This document shows, one piece after another, positions 54,556-58,561 of a stretch of DNA of 58,561 nucleotides. The number at the start of each line of letters is the position of its first letter. The stretch's first letter is position 1. The notes below the pieces were generated by a model that saw nothing but the letters and a program-made list of their open reading frames with translations, had not been told where the DNA came from and ran no database searches. The DNA is from Nostoc sp. NMS7 (lineage in GTDB: Bacteria; Cyanobacteriota; Cyanobacteriia; Cyanobacteriales; Nostocaceae): the NCBI RefSeq assembly GCF_017115085.1, contig NZ_JABXKJ010000253.1:1-58561 (forward strand), written 5' to 3'. The position numbers and the translations under genes are program-made.

Positions 54556-54658
54556 ATATACAGCAGATTGCAACTTAGTGAGGTACAGATAATCGTAGGG
54601 GCACAACATGTTGTGCCCCTACCCGTGTACTTCATTTATCTGAAATACGCTGTATATT
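54556..54658. mobile_element. MITE-like palindromic element
   Basis: Ends AATATACAGC (54556-54565) and GCTGTATATT (54649-54658) are perfectly inverted. The centre is a perfect 28-bp palindrome (54595-54622, arm GTAGGGGCACAACA). It abuts the broken 5' end of the transposase remnant. Confidence 0.75.
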
Positions 54659-54660
54659 AA

Positions 54661-55008
54661 ATTTTTTACAGACTACGCTTCCAAATCGAATTTAATTTTC
54701 GTGATGCCAAACAGTTTTGGGGATTTGAAGATTTTATGAATCTGGGTCAAACTGCGATGACTAATGCTGCTAATCTCTCTTTTTTTATGGTCAATTTATC
54801 CCATTATTTTCTAGTTCAGTTTCGTCAAGATAATCCTGGTGCAGGCATTGTTGATCTGAAGGCTTACTGTCGTGGTTTTCGATATGTTCGTGAAATGTTA
54901 AAAATACTTCCAGAACCACCAGAGCCTATTTTATTAGCCGAGATTTTTGCCAAGCTTACTTCTTTTGGTCGTATTCACAATGCTTCTACAGCCCTTGAAC
55001 CCTCGTAA
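54661..55008 (+). pseudogene. Transposase remnant, C-terminal part (IS4-type DDE)
   Basis: The frame opens after a TAA at 54658. It reads FYRLRFQIEFNFRDAKQFWG then FEDFMNLGQTAMTNAANLSF, and continues to the TAA ending at 55008. The Y-x2-R-x3-E-x6-K signature (YRLRFQIEFNFRDAK) with the last catalytic Glu identifies an IS4-type transposase. Everything upstream, including the first two catalytic Asp residues, is gone. The break coincides with the palindromic element ending at 54658. It is not functional. Confidence 0.85.
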
Positions 55009-55013
55009 TTTGG

Positions 55014-57764
55014 CTAAGGTATTGTAACCACAACAAAATTTTTGTTGGTTAATAACAATCCAGGAGAGAATTGTGCAAATTGTTTCTGAGAGAACGCAGA
55101 CCCACTGCCATCTTCGTCAATGAATAATGCACCTGTAGAGGTGTTATAGATAAATAGCTGATCGCTAGTGGTTGCAGATGTTCCCAAAGTAAACTGACTT
55201 GCCAGAAGTGGACGTGGTGATGGCTCACTGTATGAAACAGATACCTCAATCAGGTCATTAGTGGGGTTGAAGTCATAAAGATTATCAATACCTCCGCCAT
55301 ATGGATTATCGAAAACAAAAGTATCACTACCGTTCCCACCTCTGAGGGTGTCATTTCCATAGCCCCCGGAGAGAGTATCGTTGCCATTGTTCCCCACTAT
55401 ATTGTCATCGTAGTCTGTACCATAAATCTCTAATTGTTCAATATTCTTGTAACTAATGCTATTGGTTCCTGCCCTAATCGATCCACTGTTAGTAGTGGGA
55501 TTGATTGTGGAAATTATTCCCTTTGTAGCATTCCCATAACCGACTATCAACAAATCGTCCTCATTACCTCCATCTATCCTATTATTGCCACTACCCCCCC
55601 CAGAGAGGGTATCGAAGAGGGTATCGTTACCATTACCTCCATTGATTGTATCATTGCCACTACCCCCCCCAGAGAGGGTATCGTTACCATTACTACCCAA
55701 TATATTGTCATCGTAGACTGTACCAGAAATATCTAATCGTTCAATATTCTTGTAACTAACACTATTGCTCCCTACCGTAATTACTCTACTGTTAGTAGTA
55801 GCATTGATGGTCGTTGTGATCCCCTTTGTAGAATTACTGTAATAGACTATCAACAAATCGTCGCCACTCCCTCCATCTATGGTATCATTGCCACTAGTGC
55901 CCGCATCAAGAGTATCGTTGCCATTACTGCCCAATATATTGTCATTGTAGTCTGTACCAAAAATATCTAATCGTTCAATATTCTTGTAATTAACGCTATT
56001 GTTCCCAGCCGTAATTGCTCCACTATTAGTAGTGGCATTGATGGTCGTTGTGATCCCCTTTGTAGAATTACCGTAATAGCCAATCAACAAATCGTCGCCA
56101 TTCCCTCCATCGATGGTATCATTGCCACCATCGCCAGTGGAGAGAGTATCGTTGCCATTGCTTCCCAATATATTGTCATTGTAATCTGTACCAGTAATAT
56201 CTAATCGTTCAATATTCTTGTAATTAACGCTATTGCTCCCTGTCGTAATCGATCCACTATTATTACTGGCATTGATTGTAGAGGTTATCCCCCCTGTAGT
56301 TTTTTCGTAATAGACGTTTAACAAATCGTCCCCATTACCTCCATCTACCACTTGAGTTACTAAGGAATCTGTAGTAGATCCTATTAAATTTATAGTAATG
56401 GTATCATTGCCATTCCCTCCATTGAGGGTATTACTGCCATAATCTTTCTCTACTGATATATAAAGTTGATCATTGCCATCGCCTCCAGAGAGGATGTTAT
56501 TACCTGCTGAATAAAGAATATCCAAGGTATCGTTACCAACGCCACCATCGAGAGTGTTATTACCTTTATCAAGAGTCTTATTACCTTCGTAGATAATGAG
56601 GCCGAAGTTAAAGATCGAGAGATGATCATTGCCGTTGCCTCCAGAGAAGATGTTATTGCCTGTTGAATACTCAGACGACAAGGTATCGTCACCATCATCT
56701 CCACAGAGGATGTTATTGCCATTTGATGCTGCAATGGACAAATTATCATCACCAGCGCCTCCCTTAAGGGTATTATTTCCCGATAGATAATTGTCAATTG
56801 TGATCTCATCACGATAGTCTAAATAGCCGCCAGAGGCGCTAAGAACATCATTGCCATTGCCCCCATACAGCAGGTTATTACCCGTTGAAGCGGAATCAGA
56901 TTCCAAAGACTTAACATTTAAGTAATCGTTACCAGCGCCTCCGCTGAGGGTGTCATTGCCTATACCATTACTATTATTATTAAGGGTATCATTCCCCGCA
57001 CCACCATTAAGGATGTCATTGCCCAAACTATCATTAAGGATGTCATTTCCGGCACCACCGTTGAGGGTATCATTTCCGGCACCACCGTTGAGTGTATCAT
57101 TTCCCGCACCACCTCTAAGGATGTCATTACCACTCAAGCCGTTGATGATGTCGTCACCCCCCTGACCATTAATCACATCATCTGAGTTATCAAAGCCGTT
57201 AACATTGTTCGATAGGTCATTCAGGAAGGTAACTGTGTTCTTTTTGAAGACGCTGCTTTGAGTAGAGTTGGCATTGAAAACATCAAAGCTGTCCGTAATG
57301 CTAGTTTGCCCATCAAACTCTATATTACCCAAGTTTACAGTGGCTCCAGTAGATTCGCTCAAGTTATCTAGGTTTTCCAAGGCAAAGTTTTGCAGAATGA
57401 CTCTGGGATAAGATACACCTTCATTGATGTCATATATATTTTCAAAGCCGATTTCTAAATTGCTGCCATTCTTGGTCAGCAGCATATTTTGGGCAGTTAA
57501 GCCATCGCCCTGGAATTTTAGAGTATCCACTTCCGCAATGACTCCGGGTGTTGGGTTTATTCCTTTACCAATGCCACCAAAATCGGTGATGCGCCCAGTG
57601 TCATAGTCCGCGATCACAAATTCATCATTGCCACTGCCACCACTTAAGATGTCTTTGCCCCCGTTACCTGTGATCGTATCGTTGCCTCCAAGACCGTTAA
57701 TCGTGTCCGCGTTATAACTGCCCAGTAGGGTATGATTTTTGCTGGTTCCAATGATATTTGCCAT
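55014..57764 (-). CDS. RTX/hemolysin-type calcium-binding repeat protein
   Basis: This 916-residue protein starts MANIIGTSKNHTLLGSYNAD. It is filled with Ca-binding nonapeptides (GGxGNDxLx: LSGGSGNDEF, GGAGNDTLNGGAGNDTLN). Residues about 480-790 form four tandem 78-residue units (DGGNGDDLL...ITTTINATTNSG...NYKNIERLDIFGTDYNDNIL), 234 bp each. The C-terminal segment (GNGSDTFVFDNPYGGGIDNL onward) looks like the uncleaved type I secretion signal region of such proteins. It is likely exported and folds on binding calcium as an adhesin, surface-layer or matrix protein; no enzymatic domain is seen. It is convergent with the transposase remnant. Confidence 0.93.
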   Translation of the reverse strand: MANIIGTSKNHTLLGSYNADTINGLGGNDTITGNGGKDILSGGSGNDEFVIADYDTGRITDFGGIGKGINPTPGVIAEVDTLKFQGDGLTAQNMLLTKNGSNLEIGFENIYDINEGVSYPRVILQNFALENLDNLSESTGATVNLGNIEFDGQTSITDSFDVFNANSTQSSVFKKNTVTFLNDLSNNVNGFDNSDDVINGQGGDDIINGLSGNDILRGGAGNDTLNGGAGNDTLNGGAGNDILNDSLGNDILNGGAGNDTLNNNSNGIGNDTLSGGAGNDYLNVKSLESDSASTGNNLLYGGNGNDVLSASGGYLDYRDEITIDNYLSGNNTLKGGAGDDNLSIAASNGNNILCGDDGDDTLSSEYSTGNNIFSGGNGNDHLSIFNFGLIIYEGNKTLDKGNNTLDGGVGNDTLDILYSAGNNILSGGDGNDQLYISVEKDYGSNTLNGGNGNDTITINLIGSTTDSLVTQVVDGGNGDDLLNVYYEKTTGGITSTINASNNSGSITTGSNSVNYKNIERLDITGTDYNDNILGSNGNDTLSTGDGGNDTIDGGNGDDLLIGYYGNSTKGITTTINATTNSGAITAGNNSVNYKNIERLDIFGTDYNDNILGSNGNDTLDAGTSGNDTIDGGSGDDLLIVYYSNSTKGITTTINATTNSRVITVGSNSVSYKNIERLDISGTVYDDNILGSNGNDTLSGGGSGNDTINGGNGNDTLFDTLSGGGSGNNRIDGGNEDDLLIVGYGNATKGIISTINPTTNSGSIRAGTNSISYKNIEQLEIYGTDYDDNIVGNNGNDTLSGGYGNDTLRGGNGSDTFVFDNPYGGGIDNLYDFNPTNDLIEVSVSYSEPSPRPLLASQFTLGTSATTSDQLFIYNTSTGALFIDEDGSGSAFSQKQFAQFSPGLLLTNKNFVVVTIP

Positions 57765-58561
57765 AACTTTTACCTACCTAAATCTAGCTTTTCAATAACT
57801 TCAGTTCTCAACCTTGACTTAAGTGCTGTTTTTCGGCACAAATAAACCGCCTTAATAATACGTTTTCACTATCTTTAAGCAACAGTAATCTTTCTCAAAG
57901 ATTCACTCAAAGAATAGTTTTTACGTGATCCTATTTAACTATCTCTAACTATCTAATCCTTAAACGCTGTATAAATTAATCAGCATCTATATTCCAGATA
58001 ATCGGTCTTTTCCGGCTAAATTAATTATTCTTGTTCTGGAAAAACCACTCAACAAGAATAATTAAAAAATCTGACAATTGAATGCCTAGAATTCACACTT
58101 GATATTTGGTTGATTGCCAGCGTCTAAGTCCTAGTAGAAGAGAAAATAGTCAACTGTTGACTTTGACTCACTGCAGATATTTTTATACCTTTATTGGGGG
58201 CAATTCTGCGTAGATGTCTATTTTGAAAATAGAGAATATCTAAATAACCCAACACTACTTATATACTACCGTATTTCAATACCTTAGCCAAAATAAGAGC
58301 ATGAAGAGGTAGGGCGTTTCGTAGTAGAGTTGTTGTCTTCCAAAACGACAACTCAAAAGCTACAATTCGCCCATGTTAGACATATATAAGTTAATTATTC
58401 CCAAAATAAAAGCCCAAACGGAGAATATTTATTTACAGCAGTTTTCATGTATTTGAACCACATCTGTCGTAGGGGCACAGCAATGCTCATACGTGTCAAC
58501 TTAACGTAAAAGCCATGTCCCGCAAGGAACTGAAGTTCCTTGCTAATAGCGAAAGTCAATC
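57765..58561. other. Intergenic region at the right edge
   Basis: No coding frame is seen. It holds the upstream region of the RTX gene, an inverted repeat GAGTTGTTGT / ACGACAACTC near 58327-58354, and a perfect hairpin GCAAGGAACT/AGTTCCTTGC (58522-58543). Confidence 0.5.

Noticed and set aside
56950..57165. Plus-strand frame with LRMSFPAPPLRVS repeats
   Set aside because: Antisense of the RTX nonapeptide repeats.

Overview
The window comes from a filamentous, heterocyst-forming cyanobacterium of the Nostoc/Anabaena type. The signs are many HIP1 octamers (GCGATCGC), a hetP gene with a near-perfect HetR-binding palindrome upstream, an NtcA/NtcB-controlled nitrate assimilation cluster, plant-type NdhM, PsbQ and HemJ, and the dense interspersed short repeats and small palindromic elements typical of Nostocales.

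Layout. 1-5230: a caspase-nSTAND1-WD40 protein (minus strand, running off the left edge) divergent from a small Trypco1-type protein, then a 21-bp-periodic repeat, an unknown gene and a Phd/ParE-type toxin-antitoxin pair. 5379-7787: a GH116 beta-glucosidase. 7788-10565: a gene-poor region around hetP with the HetR site. 10762-18682: rpe, a secreted subtilase-like protein next to a lipoprotein serpin, an AI-2E family permease, a small membrane protein carrying a repeat insertion, and an LCP-family protein.

18708-33943 is the nitrate assimilation region. The minus strand carries cnaT, an arylsulfatase, ntcB, a PD-(D/E)XK-like protein, a HEAT-repeat protein (NirB candidate) and a small Rieske protein. 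The plus strand carries nirA, nrtP, narB, a PsiE-like protein and narM. The nirA promoter shows a TGCA-N5-TGCA (NtcB) box, a GTA-N8-TAC (NtcA) box and a correctly spaced -10. The nrtP/narB junction is damaged: the 3' end of nrtP and the 5' end of narB, including its start codon, are missing and the two genes are joined out of frame. Unless this is an assembly error, nitrate uptake and reduction should be impaired in this strain although nirA is intact.

34406-40802 is a signalling module: an FHA-PrsW intramembrane protease, converging with an apparent minus-strand operon of a zinc-ribbon PP2C phosphatase, a CHAT protease-FHA fusion and a small unknown protein. 41403-53329 holds household and regulatory genes (ndhM, response regulator, glycosyltransferase, CtpA-type protease, YdcF, higBA, psbQ, FAD oxidoreductase, alpha/beta hydrolase, hemJ). 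53472-57764 ends with a peptidoglycan-binding/YkuD-like protein, an IS4-type transposase remnant cut next to a palindromic element, and a large RTX calcium-binding repeat protein.

Many intergenic regions carry repeats: 9-bp (GGGAGACAA-type) and 8-bp (AATGCCCA or AATGACTA-type) tandem repeats, a CTCTACGAGA-type interspersed repeat, small elements with terminal inverted repeats, and a family of perfect 28-bp palindromes bounded by GTAG and CTAC. No tRNA, rRNA or CRISPR array was recognised.
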